64,000 bases of DNA from contig NC_086249.1 in NCBI RefSeq assembly GCF_021018805.1, positions 80,068,472 through 80,132,471 of the forward strand, given 5' to 3'. A model generated the notes under the pieces. That model was given only the letters and a program-made list of their open reading frames with translations, searched no databases and was not told the origin of the DNA. The position numbers and the translations under genes were made by a program. Below, piece after piece: positions 53,663 to 62,168 of the stretch. How positions within the stretch are numbered: position 1 is the stretch's first letter; each line of letters begins with the position of its first letter. The DNA comes from Prinia subflava (Eukaryota > Chordata > Aves > Passeriformes > Cisticolidae).

Positions 53663-54341
53663 GGAATAAGTTTCTATATTTAGGAGTGTTCAAAGAAAGC
53701 CTCTAAGGGACAAGGCAGTATTACTTCTCTCATAACTGAAATGGTTGTTCTGCAAAACTACACATTTTTATAAGGGTTATATATTCTCAGTCATATTCTT
53801 TTACATGTGTTGGTGATGACCATCAACTTATGTGACTCAGTGCAGACGTTGGAGGGTTTCAGGGGATCTTGGTGTTCACGCTGCCTATCCAGAAGGAGTG
53901 GACGAACTTTAAAACTTCTTTTAAACTCGCTCTTAATATACTATAGAGTTTCTCTCCCACAGATAGATACACATAATTTGCATACTTCTAATTTTTTCTT
54001 CATCCGATGATATATGTGCCTGTCCTACAACACTTTTCTTTGCCAGCAGCATCAACTCTGACATTGGCACAAATATCAGGAAGGATCTGGAAGGTTCAGA
54101 AATTAAAGGAATGGGAATAGGTGTTATTCTTTTCCAAAACCCACTTAGGAGAGCTCAAGGCTACAGCCAGACCCCCCTGTGGGCCTAGTCCTCAGCTTAC
54201 GGTTGCAGAAAATATTCAATTTCTTCCACCCACATCTTTTGCCATGCAGCCTGTACCCCATTGGTTTGAACTGTCAAGCAGTGCTAAATAGTTTGGAGCT
54301 GATCTTCCATCTTGATGCTGACTGTCAGTACAACCCCACTG
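53663..54341. other. Left flank of the provirus, no gene
   Basis: Unique-looking sequence with nothing recognisable. It ends at the GTAC target duplication at 54342-54345. Confidence 0.6.
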
Positions 54342-54345
54342 GTAC
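54342..54345. repeat. Left target-site duplication GTAC
   Basis: GTAC sits directly before the 5' LTR and again directly after the 3' LTR (63041-63044). A 4-bp duplication is what gammaretrovirus-type integrases leave (alpharetroviruses leave 6). GTAC is its own reverse complement, so it gives no orientation. Confidence 0.85.
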
Positions 54346-54490
54346 TGTTGCCATTTGATTGAAATAAACTGTATCTAACTAGTAGAGAACCTTATAGTTG
54401 ACTTTAGTCGTAGTAGTCATGCTAAGGCTTGATAGGCCGCATATAACCTGCAAATGAACTATCATAGTAAAATTTGTAGTGTAAGCAATG

Positions 54491-54521
54491 TATCTAAGGA
54501 ATAATCACTTATCTAAGGAAT
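54491..54521 (+). promoter_or_regulatory. Direct repeat in U3 (candidate enhancer)
   Basis: TATCTAAGGAAT occurs at 54491-54502 and again at 54510-54521, 19 bases apart. The same pair is in the 3' LTR. Short direct repeats in U3 are often transcription-factor sites in retroviral enhancers. No factor is assigned. Confidence 0.45.
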
Positions 54522-54620
54522 GTACCTGTTGGCAAGAACCTAAATGTCAAGAAGATAACAGTACCAGGCGATAGAATTAAGTAAGATGTTGTAGTGATTA
54601 AGAAATCATGTAAAGAAACA

Positions 54621-54627
54621 TATAAAA
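54621..54627 (+). promoter_or_regulatory. LTR TATA box
   Basis: TATAAAA lies about 75 bases before the AATAAA signal, the usual arrangement of U3 promoter and short R region in class I LTRs. Confidence 0.8.
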
Positions 54628-54694
54628 ACCCTGTAAATTTTCTGTAAGATGGGGCTCTGACTTTGGACGCTAGTCCCAGGCTCCCAGGGCCCTC

Positions 54695-54700
54695 AATAAA
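54695..54700 (+). terminator. LTR polyadenylation signal, 5' copy
   Basis: AATAAA within 'cctcaataaagcacc', followed about 25 bases on by a GT-rich element (ttgtttgtgttttcc). The copy in the 3' LTR at 62984-62989 is the one used for transcript ends. Confidence 0.85.
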
Positions 54701-54757
54701 GCACCGCATAAACGACTTCGGTTGTTTGTGTTTTCCTCGGATCGGGCAACAGTTTTC

Positions 54758-54775
54758 TGGCGACCGCGGCAGGAC
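54758..54775 (+). other. Primer-binding site
   Basis: TGGCGACCGCGGCAGGAC begins with the TGG that pairs with the CCA end of a tRNA. It sits six bases after the LTR end, a little further than the usual zero to three. The first part resembles the acceptor end of an arginine tRNA, and the following GGCAGGA resembles a serine T-arm, so I leave the primer tRNA unassigned. Confidence 0.7.
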
Positions 54776-55255
54776 TCCGAAGGCAGCTGGGGCGGTTCGC
54801 GTTTCGATCCACTCCACGCCGGCACCGAGTGATTCTCGGGGAGTCATCGGCTCGTGCCCGACCCCTGCGCCTGGCGGACGACTGCGAAAGGTAAGCCCGA
54901 AGGTGCTTTATTTTTCTGGTTTGGGTGCCTGCCCATAAGACGAGGCGGCGATCCTCGCAGGGTTGGGCTAAGACGTCTGGTTGGTCTGGGAAGCCTAGGC
55001 GCCGGCTGTCAGACGCGGCGAAAGCTGCGCAGGTCCGGCACTTGCCCCTCGCGGCGTCGAGAAGCGGCAAGTTGGTATTGGTCTGGTATTGGTCTGGTAT
55101 TTTATTCTGGTATTTACTTGCTGTGTGAGTGCGAATATATGGTGTGATTGATTTGTTGAATTGTCAATATTGATTTGGATGACTATTGTTTTGTACACTG
55201 CTGCACATTAGTTGTTGTTGATTCGTTGTACGGCTGTAGGTGGAATCGATTCAAA
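54776..55255 (+). other. Leader with probable packaging region
   Basis: The sequence between primer site and gag is GC- and CpG-rich at first, with many short inverted GC segments, then T/G-rich. It holds the splice donor and by position should hold the RNA packaging signal. No intact upstream gene is present. The gag frame is open upstream of its ATG from 55175, but with no AUG. Confidence 0.6.
54886..54896 (+). promoter_or_regulatory. Splice donor for env mRNA
   Basis: GAAAG|GTAAGC is a near-perfect vertebrate 5' splice site in the leader, at 54890/54891. This is where gammaretroviruses place the donor for the subgenomic env transcript. The matching acceptor near the end of pol was not identified with confidence. 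Confidence 0.75.
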
Positions 55256-57079
55256 ATGCCATTTAGAGCTCTTAAGTCTATGGTTCAGTTCTCTAAGGGT
55301 ATACCCGAAAATACTCCGTTAGGATGTTTATTGAAGAGGTGGAAAAGTGAAAGGTTTTTCCAAGAGATGAGTAAGGACAAGATGATTGAATATTGTAACC
55401 ATTGGTGGCCAGAATATGAGCGAGAGGGGCCGTCATGGCCAGAAAATGGTACTGTGGATTATGATACCCTGAATTCACTAATGCAGTATTTGAAGGAAAA
55501 TGAAAAATGGGATGAGGTACAGTATTTAGACTTGTTTTACTTACTGCGCAGTAAAAAGGAGTGGCAGACTGAATGTGGAATAATGGTATTAGAGATGAAA
55601 GAACCTGGGTGCGGGGGCTGTAAAGGGAGATCTAAATGTGTTCAGTGCTTAGCCTTGACCTCTCGACCAGAGGAAGATTTGTCTTTAATGGTGTCACCCG
55701 GAGCGCCGTCCGCCCCACCCTCCCCTGCTGCCTCAGCATCCCCTGCCGCCTCAGCGTCCCCTGCTGCCTCAGCGTCTTCTACTGTCTCACCTCCTCCTGC
55801 TGTCTCCCCTCTCCCCTCTGTTTCACCCTATTCCTCCCTGTATCCCGCGTTACCGGAGAGCAGTGTAGATGAGGTAGATGAGGAAGATGAGGAAGAGGAG
55901 GAAGAGGAGGTGGCAAATATAACAGTAATGCCAGGGAATGATAAGAGGGTTGTTGTGCGTCCTCCAACCCCTTCCCCTGTTTCTCCCCAAAATCGGCGAA
56001 ACACCCCGCTTGCAGCACGAACTAGGCAAGGACGGAAGAATCATGGGGAACCCCAGCTAATTGCTCCCTTAAGGGAAGCTATGGGACCTCAAGGAGGGAA
56101 AGTGCTTGTGAAAGTGCCTTTCTCCCCAGGAGACCTGGTAATTTGGAAACAGTCAGCAGGGAGTTACCGTGAGAATCCTGAGAGAGTGGCGCGGGTAGTT
56201 AAAATGATTATTAAAACACAGAATCCAGATTGGAACGATATGCAAGTTTTGTTAGACACTTTAATGGACTCCACTGAGAAGGAGATGGTGCTGCGGGCAA
56301 TGAAAGAGCGTGCTCGGGAAATGATCAGGCTGTATCCAGGCGGAAGAACCTTGGGAGACTTGGTGCCTAGTGATGATCCAGGGTGGGATCCGAATAGGGA
56401 TGAGGGGAAGGAATCTATCAGGGAATATCAGGAGTTGTTAGTGGAGGGAATTAGGACTGGAATGCCCAAAACACTAAACTGGTCAAAATTGTATTCAGTA
56501 AGACAAGATAAGAATGAATCACCCTCGGCATTTTTAGAACGACTTAAAGAAACAGCCAGGCGATTCACAGATTTGGAGATTGATAGTGAAGCAGGAAAAC
56601 TGCAGCTTGCCTTAATCTTTTTAGGTCAGACTCAGGAAGATATTCGTAAGAAACTGCAGAAATTAGAGGGACAGGATACTCGTGATTTGGATAAAATGCT
56701 AGAAATAGCTTGGAAGGTTTACAATAATAGAGAAAAAGAAGCTAGTAAAAAGCAACAAGCGAGTCTGTTAGCTGTGCTGCAGCAAACGAATGCTGGTAGA
56801 GGGAGGGGTAGAGGTAACTTCGGACGGGGCCGAGGGCAAGGAAGGGCAGGATTTCAAAACATGGGAACAAGTGGAAGAGGGATGGTTTCCCCAGGACTCC
56901 AACGAGGGGGGCTTGCCTCTAATCAATGTGCTTTCTGCCGACAAATAGGACATTGGAAAAATGAGTGTCCTGTAAAAGCTGGGCTGGGAGGGGTATCTGG
57001 TAATTCAGGGGGTTATCCGATGAATCCAGAAGGGGTCGCCCAGGCATTGGTGTTGAGCAACTATCAGAACCAGAGCTGA
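55256..57079 (+). CDS. gag: Gag polyprotein, intact
   Basis: 607 codons from ATG (55256; A at -3, the first in-frame AUG) to TGA (57077-57079). Matrix occupies about residues 1-140, with a Trp-rich 'HWWPEYEREGPSWPENG' segment typical of gamma-type matrix. There is no glycine after the initiator Met, so no myristoylation signal. Residues about 145-250 are a Pro/Ser/Ala linker with PSAP (151-154), SPAASA repeats, LYPAL (195-199) and a long acidic run. PSAP and LYPxL motifs recruit TSG101 and ALIX. Capsid starts near PFSPGDL (residue 288), with the major homology region at about 421-437 (ESPSAFLERLKE). Nucleocapsid is Gly/Arg-rich with one C-x2-C-x4-H-x4-C knuckle (558-571). It is the only uninterrupted viral gene, and is longer than most gamma Gags because of the linker. 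Confidence 0.93.
   Translation: MPFRALKSMVQFSKGIPENTPLGCLLKRWKSERFFQEMSKDKMIEYCNHWWPEYEREGPSWPENGTVDYDTLNSLMQYLKENEKWDEVQYLDLFYLLRSKKEWQTECGIMVLEMKEPGCGGCKGRSKCVQCLALTSRPEEDLSLMVSPGAPSAPPSPAASASPAASASPAASASSTVSPPPAVSPLPSVSPYSSLYPALPESSVDEVDEEDEEEEEEEVANITVMPGNDKRVVVRPPTPSPVSPQNRRNTPLAARTRQGRKNHGEPQLIAPLREAMGPQGGKVLVKVPFSPGDLVIWKQSAGSYRENPERVARVVKMIIKTQNPDWNDMQVLLDTLMDSTEKEMVLRAMKERAREMIRLYPGGRTLGDLVPSDDPGWDPNRDEGKESIREYQELLVEGIRTGMPKTLNWSKLYSVRQDKNESPSAFLERLKETARRFTDLEIDSEAGKLQLALIFLGQTQEDIRKKLQKLEGQDTRDLDKMLEIAWKVYNNREKEASKKQQASLLAVLQQTNAGRGRGRGNFGRGRGQGRAGFQNMGTSGRGMVSPGLQRGGLASNQCAFCRQIGHWKNECPVKAGLGGVSGNSGGYPMNPEGVAQALVLSNYQNQS
55706..55717 (+). other. PSAP late-domain motif in Gag
   Basis: The codons give P-S-A-P at Gag residues 151-154, in the linker between matrix and capsid. 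P(T/S)AP motifs bind the ESCRT-I protein TSG101 in many retroviruses and drive budding. Function here is inferred from motif and position. Confidence 0.65.
55838..55852 (+). other. LYPAL (LYPxL) late-domain motif in Gag
   Basis: L-Y-P-A-L at Gag residues 195-199, about 40 residues after PSAP, fits the ALIX-binding LYPxnL consensus. No PPxY is seen in Gag. Confidence 0.6.
56927..56968 (+). other. CCHC zinc knuckle of nucleocapsid
   Basis: C-A-F-C-R-Q-I-G-H-W-K-N-E-C fits C-x2-C-x4-H-x4-C exactly, including the aromatic residue after His. A single knuckle is typical of gammaretroviruses; alpha-, beta- and lentiviruses have two. It binds genomic RNA. Confidence 0.9.
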
Positions 57080-57082
57080 CTA
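57077..57082 (+). promoter_or_regulatory. Gag-pol readthrough stop TGA-CTA
   Basis: The gag stop TGA is followed at once by CTAG, and pol continues in the same reading frame. UGA CUA is the best known leaky stop context in alphaviruses and some vertebrate mRNAs. Gammaretroviruses make Gag-Pol by reading through the gag stop, usually UAG with a downstream pseudoknot. I did not fold the downstream RNA. Confidence 0.75.
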
Positions 57083-57480
57083 GAAGAAGGTTTGACTGTG
57101 GTGCTTGAAGTTGATGGGAAAAAGCAGGCATTTACAGTAGATACAGGCGCTACCCATTCTGTTCTGAATAAACGGTTAGGACCTTTGAGTGACACTACCA
57201 TACAAGTAGTGGGGGCAACAGGGCAAGTAGAAGAAAGACCCTTTTTGCAGCCTTCACATTTAAGATTTAGAGGAAAAGAATGGGATCACCAATTTTTATA
57301 TATGCCCAACTCCCCTAAACATCTTTTCGGAAGAGATTTATTGTCATTCTTGAATGTCAAAATATCCTTTGAACAAGGTAGGGTGAAATTGGAATTCCCA
57401 GAAAAGGAGATTGCTAAGCTTTTTGTGATTAGAGAAGTAGACCCCTCTCCAATACCTAAAGAAATTGAAGATGCAGTAGT
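57080..57480 (+). other. Retroviral aspartic protease domain
   Basis: D-T-G-A at 57140-57151 is the catalytic triad of a retropepsin. It is preceded by a beta-strand-like VLEVDGKKQAFTV and followed by the C-terminal GRDLL (about 57330-57344), which matches the conserved G-R-D/N-x-L of gamma proteases. There is no break inside the domain. It would process Gag and Gag-Pol. Confidence 0.88.
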
Positions 57481-57499
57481 TCCCTGGGTATGGGAAACG

Positions 57500-58650
57500 G
57501 GAAATCCAGGACGGTCCAAGGCAGCGGAGCCGGTGGTATTAGAACTGAAAGAAGGGGCAAAACCAGTCAGGGTAAAACAATATCCAATTAAACTGGAAGC
57601 AAGAAAAGGGGTAGCACCTTTAATCACTCAGTTCCTAGCCCAAGGAATTTTACAAGAAAGTGAGTCAGAATACAACACTCCAATTTTTCCAGTACAAAAA
57701 CCAAATGGTAAGTATAGGTTAGTACAAGACTTGAGAGCTATTAATGAAATAGTAAAGGACATTCACCCAGTGGTAGCTAACCCGTATACACTGTTAACAT
57801 CTGTGTCAGAAAGATTTAAATGGTTTTCTGTGATTGATCTCAAAGTTGCATTCTTCTGCATCCCTCTGGCATTGGAAAGCAGAAAATATTTTGCATTTGA
57901 ATGGGAGAGTCCCGACACTGGAAGAAAGAGACAGCTCACCTGGTCTCGGCTACCTCAAGGTTTCAAAAACAGTCCTACAATATTTGGAAATCAGCTGGCA
58001 AAGGAATTGGAAGTATGGAAGACAACGGAGGTAAGAGAATCTCCTTTCTCTTATGTGGTATTGCAGTATGTAGATGATATCTTTCTAGCAACAGAAGAAC
58101 AAGAAATTTGCCTCAAGTTGACAATTGCACTGTTGAACATGCTAGGCCAAGCTGGCTACCGGGTATCAAAAGAGAAGGCCCAGTTGGTGAAACAAAGTGT
58201 TATTTACCTAGGATGTGAAATTACACAGAGTCAGAGAAAATTAGGAATCAGTCGAGTAGAAGCTATCTGTGCTATACCCCAGCCGAGGAACCACCACGAA
58301 CTGAGGTCCTTTTTAGGAATGGTAGGATGGTGCAGGCTGTAGATTTTGAATTTTGGGCTCTTAGCTAAGCCCTTATATGAGGCCCTGAAAGAACCGCAGC
58401 TACACTGGGACCGACAAAGGAAAAAGGCTTTTGAAGACTTAAAACAGGCCTTGAAAGAAGCCCCTGCGTTAGGCCTCCCAGATCTCAACAAAGATTTTCA
58501 GTTATATGAAAGGCAAAAATTAGCACTTGGGGTACTGGCTCAGAGACTCAGATCTTGGAAACGCCCGGTGGGGTATTTCTCGAAGCAACTGGACCCAGTT
58601 AGTGCTGGATGGCCGTCGTGCTTGCGGGCAGTCACGGCCACAGTGATCCT
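57500..58650 (+). other. Reverse transcriptase domain with one internal stop
   Basis: The fingers/palm motifs are visible: the VIDLK catalytic aspartate (57836-57838), LPQGFKNSP, and YVDD (58067-58078) with both metal-binding aspartates. Just after VIDLK, the codon at 57845-57847 gives Val where I expect a conserved Asp, which may weaken nucleotide binding. TAG at 58340 ends the product after ...GWCRL, in the thumb/connection area. The connection region follows in the same frame to 58954. The family is class I. Confidence 0.88.
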
Positions 58651-58954
58651 CATCCAGGAGGCCAGAACATTGACTTTGGGGAGGAAAATAGAGGTATTTG
58701 TGCCTCACATGGTACTGGCAGTTTTAGAACAAAAGGGGGGTCACTGGCTTTCGTCCAGCAGGATGCTACAATACCAAGCAATCCTGAGAGAACAGGACGA
58801 TGTGGAGCTGAAAATGACTAATCACGTTAACCCAGCAGAATTTCTCCGCAGTGAGCAGGAAGAAAGAGAACTGGCACATGATTGCATGGAAGTGATTGAA
58901 CAGGTGCATGCTAGCAGAATCAATTTAAAGGACACCCCAATGGAAGACCCAGAC

Positions 58955-59110
58955 TGAGAATTGTTTACTGATGGATCCAGTTTTGTGGAAAATAGAACCA
59001 GGTGGCTGTAATGCATGTTAGAGGACATCAGAAAGAAGACGGAAAAGTTTACGAAGGGAACCGGATGGCAGATTGGACAGCTCGGGATGTAGCTAGAGAA
59101 GTATGGACTC
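58955..59110 (+). pseudogene. RNase H remnant with internal deletion
   Basis: After TGA (58955) the frame shows the RNase H start ELFTDGSSF, with its first catalytic Asp. About 25 bases later the sequence jumps to the domain's end: MHVRGHQ and EGNRMAD, in a different frame (remainder 1 instead of 2). The middle of the domain, including the central catalytic Glu and second Asp, is gone. From the usual domain length, about 300 bases are missing. RNase H must be inactive in this copy. Confidence 0.82.
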
Positions 59111-59149
59111 AAATGGCCTTAGTACCAATTAAAGTGAACCCAGTAACCC

Positions 59150-60306
59150 CACATCTATTACAGGAACCAAAGTACTCTCCAGACGATGAAAAACTGGCAT
59201 CATTGCTGCTAGCCCAAAAGAATGCAACTGGATGGTATGTAACAGGAACGGGACAAATTGTAGTACCTGCCAGAATCATGAAGGCAATCCTGAAAACAGA
59301 ACATAATAAATGCCACTGGGGAGCAGAAGCATTAGTAAAATTTTTAAAAAGAGAAGTGATTTCTAACCAGATGTTAACATTGGCAAAACGAGTGAATGCC
59401 ATGTGTCCAATTTGTTTAAAGAATAACCCAATAGTTAGGAAACAGATTCAGCTAGGGAAATTGCAGATGGGACCAGAACCAGGAGATTACTGGCAAGTGG
59501 ATTTTTCAGAATTACCAAAAGCGCAGAATTACAAATATCTTTTAGTGTATGTATGTACCTTTTCAGGTTGGCCTGAAGCCTTCCCTTGCCGAACAAATCA
59601 AGCAAAAGAAGTGGTCAAAACACTGTTGAGGGAAATCATTCCAAGATTCGGAGTGCCGTTAGGACTGTCATCAGATAGAGGCCCACATTTCATAGCAGGA
59701 GTTGTACAAGAAGTAGCCAAGGTACTAGACATATCCTGGAACCTACACACCCCATGGCGACCTCAATCTAGTGGCCAGGTGGAGCGGATGAATCAAACGA
59801 TCAAAAGACAAATTAAGAAAATTTGCCAAGAGGCAAAAATACAGTGGCCACAGGCATTGCCGTTGGCATTGCTCAGAGTTAGAATCAAACCCAGGGAGCG
59901 GGTGGGAGTTAGCCCATATGAAATTCTATACGGGAAACCATACCATGTTACTGTGTTAAAAGGGGATCTGCATGTGCAAGGTGATCAAACAATATTCAGC
60001 TATGTCATGTCATTAAATAAAATCCTTAATGCTTTAAGGGGAACCTTGCAGTGGAACCGACCCATGCCACTGGAAAATCCGGTGCATGACATTCAACCAG
60101 GAGACCAAGTGTACGTGAAAAATTGGTCCACCCACCCCTTGAAGGAAGCATGGGACGGCCCGCATCAAGTGATCCTGACAACCTACACGGCAGTAAAGGT
60201 CGAAGGAATCGACTCATAGATCCATTACACTCGGGTCAAGAAAGTCCCAGTGCAATGGGGGGCACAGTTAGTCTCTCCCACGCGGATGATTTTCCACAAA
60301 AAGTAG
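59150..60306 (+). pseudogene. Integrase domain, near-complete with a late stop
   Basis: The N-terminal zinc module has H-x3-H (about 59302-59316) and C-P-I-C (59404-59415). The catalytic core has D (59500-59502), D (59674-59676) and E (59782-59784), the last two separated by exactly 35 residues (D,D-35-E). The C-terminal module has the GPF/Y-like WDGPHQV segment. TAG at 60217 cuts the last 28 residues. Integrase joins viral DNA to the host chromosome. Core residues are intact, so activity in principle depends on that tail. Confidence 0.9.
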
Positions 60307-60359
60307 CATTTTTAATTATATTGTTACTGGTGTTGACGAAACCCATCCGTGTTAATAGT

Positions 60360-60675
60360 TCTGATTTTATTGTAGTTGCAGTTACCGAACCAGTGGTCGG
60401 TGTCATGGAAAGAATGGATGTGAACCTGACCTGTGTAATAACAAATAACCAGAAAACTGAAGCCCGGAATGTGCGAGCAATCTGGAAGAAAAGTGCTGAT
60501 TATCCGGAAGCAAATGCTACTACAGTTTGGGATAAGGATGCACAAAAAGGAAACACCACATTACAGCTGAAGCGAGTCAGTCAAAAAGATATAGAAAGGT
60601 ACATGTGTATTGTAAAATCCCGGAAAAGCTTTGATTATAAACAAATTACATTGAGAGTAGTGCCCTGGAAGTTGT
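60360..60675 (+). other. Ig-like domain 1 of Env SU
   Basis: Cys60 (in VNLTC), Trp77 (AIWKK) and Cys118 (in KDIERYMC) have the spacing and context of an immunoglobulin V/I-type fold: a C strand Trp, L-x-L before the D-x-x-x-Y-x-C F strand, then ITLRVV as a G strand. The reading frame is open across the whole domain. The call is by sequence signature and needs a profile search. Confidence 0.65.
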
Positions 60676-60719
60676 GGAAAGATGCTCCATCCCAGGAATC
60701 TGTAGAGATAGATCCCCCT

Positions 60720-61000
60720 TGGGCTAGACAAGATATGTGGGAAGGATTTCCCTTGAAGATGAGTTGCCCATTCATGTTGAAACAGGGATGTAATCAGACT
60801 GTGCAGGTCAAATGGTGGAAAGAAAACAAGCCAAAGTCATAGGATAAGATAGACCGAGGAATTAGCTGGTGGGAGAAATCTGGAAAAAGTATAAGATGGT
60901 TGAATATTAGTAACCCTCAAATTGGTCTTACTGAAGGAAAATACTTGTGTTTAGTGATATGTGGAATTGAGGCCGATTATGGAATAAGAATTGTAGAAGC
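60720..61000 (+). other. Ig-like domain 2 of Env SU, with a stop inside
   Basis: Cys171 (in LKMSC), Trp187 (VKWWKE; again 16 residues after the Cys) and Cys232 (in EGKYLC) repeat the Ig pattern, with the canonical G-x-Y-x-C and a following GIRIVEAG strand. The TAG at 60840 lies between the C strand and the later strands. The domain ends before a basic KKRR (61044-61055). Confidence 0.6.
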
Positions 61001-61886
61001 TGGACAAGGAACCAGACCCCCTCACATAGTACCCCCAACAGGAAAGAAGCGTAGAGAAGTAGCTGTACATCAAAGTCATGAACGGGAAAATCTGATAATA
61101 GGGCTGATTAGAGATTTTGGGATGGTGCAAAATGTATCCCGAATCACAGCATGCCTGCCACTTCCACAAGCGGCGGGCGAACCAATTCCATGGGGAATAA
61201 TTCCCATTCCATTACCACATGAGATAGCAGAAAATATATCCACTGTATGTCACATTGAAAGAAAAGAAAAAGAAATAGTGACTGTCAAAAAGAATGTCTA
61301 GAACGCAGCCTTGTATGCTACCGAAGATGTAGAAGTTAGAACAAAGCAACCTTACCAGGAAGTTAAGTGTGAAAATGTAAGCCAGCAACAAGTTATTTGG
61401 GACAATTGGAAGACTGTATGGGGTCCGAGCTTACTAGAACACTACAGTTACATTGGAGCAGTAAGTTGGTGTATACAATGGACAGGAAAGAAAAATAAAA
61501 CCCTGTTAGAAGTCTACAAGACTGAAACATCTACAAGAGAAATTAAAGAAGCTAGAGAAAATTAGAATTGTACTAATGTCATTACATGTGATACCCCTGA
61601 AAATCAGATCAATTTGGCTCCTCTTAGAGTACTACTTAAGTAGGGATGTGAATGCAAGAGATTCAATCATACAATACTAGACAAAGTAAACTCACTCTGG
61701 AGTAACGGAATTAGGAGAGCTGTAAGCTGCCAGGACACTACAATTAAAGGTCCAGGGAACTTAGTTTGGGTAATGGGACATGGACAATGGACCACTCATA
61801 TTCCTATAGATGGGCCTGTGACACAAATTACTCTAGGAATCCCTACTCTTTGTCCCCTATAGAAACAATCAAAACTGAAACCCAAC

Positions 61887-61898
61887 CGGAAGAAAAGA
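61887..61898 (+). other. SU/TM furin cleavage site RKKR
   Basis: R-K-K-R followed by EVDAF fits the R-x-K/R-R furin consensus. It lies at the right place, about 90 residues before the TM cysteine motif. It divides SU (about 548 codons) from TM (about 230 codons). Confidence 0.8.
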
Positions 61899-62168
61899 GA
61901 AGTAGATGCATTCACGGAGTTAGAAAATGAATGGCACGAACCTGATGGCGGAGTTAAATTTGGGTGGGCTTTAGAATCATTATTTGCACCTATAGCCACT
62001 TATAGGAACAGAGAGATGCTGTACAAATTGTTAGGGCAGACTGAAAGATTAGCAGCAGCCACCAAAAAAAGATTCAAGGATATAAATTTGCAATTACAAG
62101 CCACATCCCGAATGACTTTGCAGAACAGAATGGCACTGGATATGCTCCTGCTAAAAGAGCATGGTGTG

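Larger units (their letters stand above)
54346..54751 (+). repeat. 5' LTR
   Basis: 406 bp, starting TGTTGCC and ending GGGCAACA. I read it as identical to the 3' LTR. Inside are a TATA box (54621-54627), an AATAAA polyadenylation signal (54695-54700) and a GT-rich stretch just after it. U3 is therefore about 300 bp, and transcription probably starts about 54645-54660. A 12-bp direct repeat lies in U3 and is listed separately. Confidence 0.95.
57080..60306 (+). pseudogene. pol: Pol polyprotein, interrupted
   Basis: pol is read in the gag frame by readthrough and has no start codon of its own. The order is protease, reverse transcriptase, RNase H, integrase. Breaks: TAG at 58340-58342, TGA at 58955-58957, an internal deletion with frame change in RNase H near 59000, and TAG at 60217-60219. 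The frame then stays open to a TAG at 60304-60306, overlapping env by 52 bases as usual in gammaretroviruses. All three nonsense codons fit a G-to-A change in a Trp codon. The protease and the first two-thirds of reverse transcriptase could still be translated by readthrough. The active-site motifs that remain are given in the domain entries. Confidence 0.92.

Noticed and set aside
55175..55255. Gag start at 55175
   Set aside because: The codon is TTG. The ATG at 55256 has A at -3 and begins the matrix-like sequence. A non-AUG extension is possible but unsupported.
57077..57079. Gag TGA as a tenth editing-type stop
   Set aside because: It sits exactly at the nucleocapsid/protease boundary where class I viruses have their readthrough stop, and in a readthrough-favouring context, so it is functional rather than damage.
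60123..60254. Env frame open upstream of its ATG
   Set aside because: There is no AUG before 60255. The upstream part is the integrase C-terminal region in another frame, and the signal-like sequence follows the ATG at 60255.
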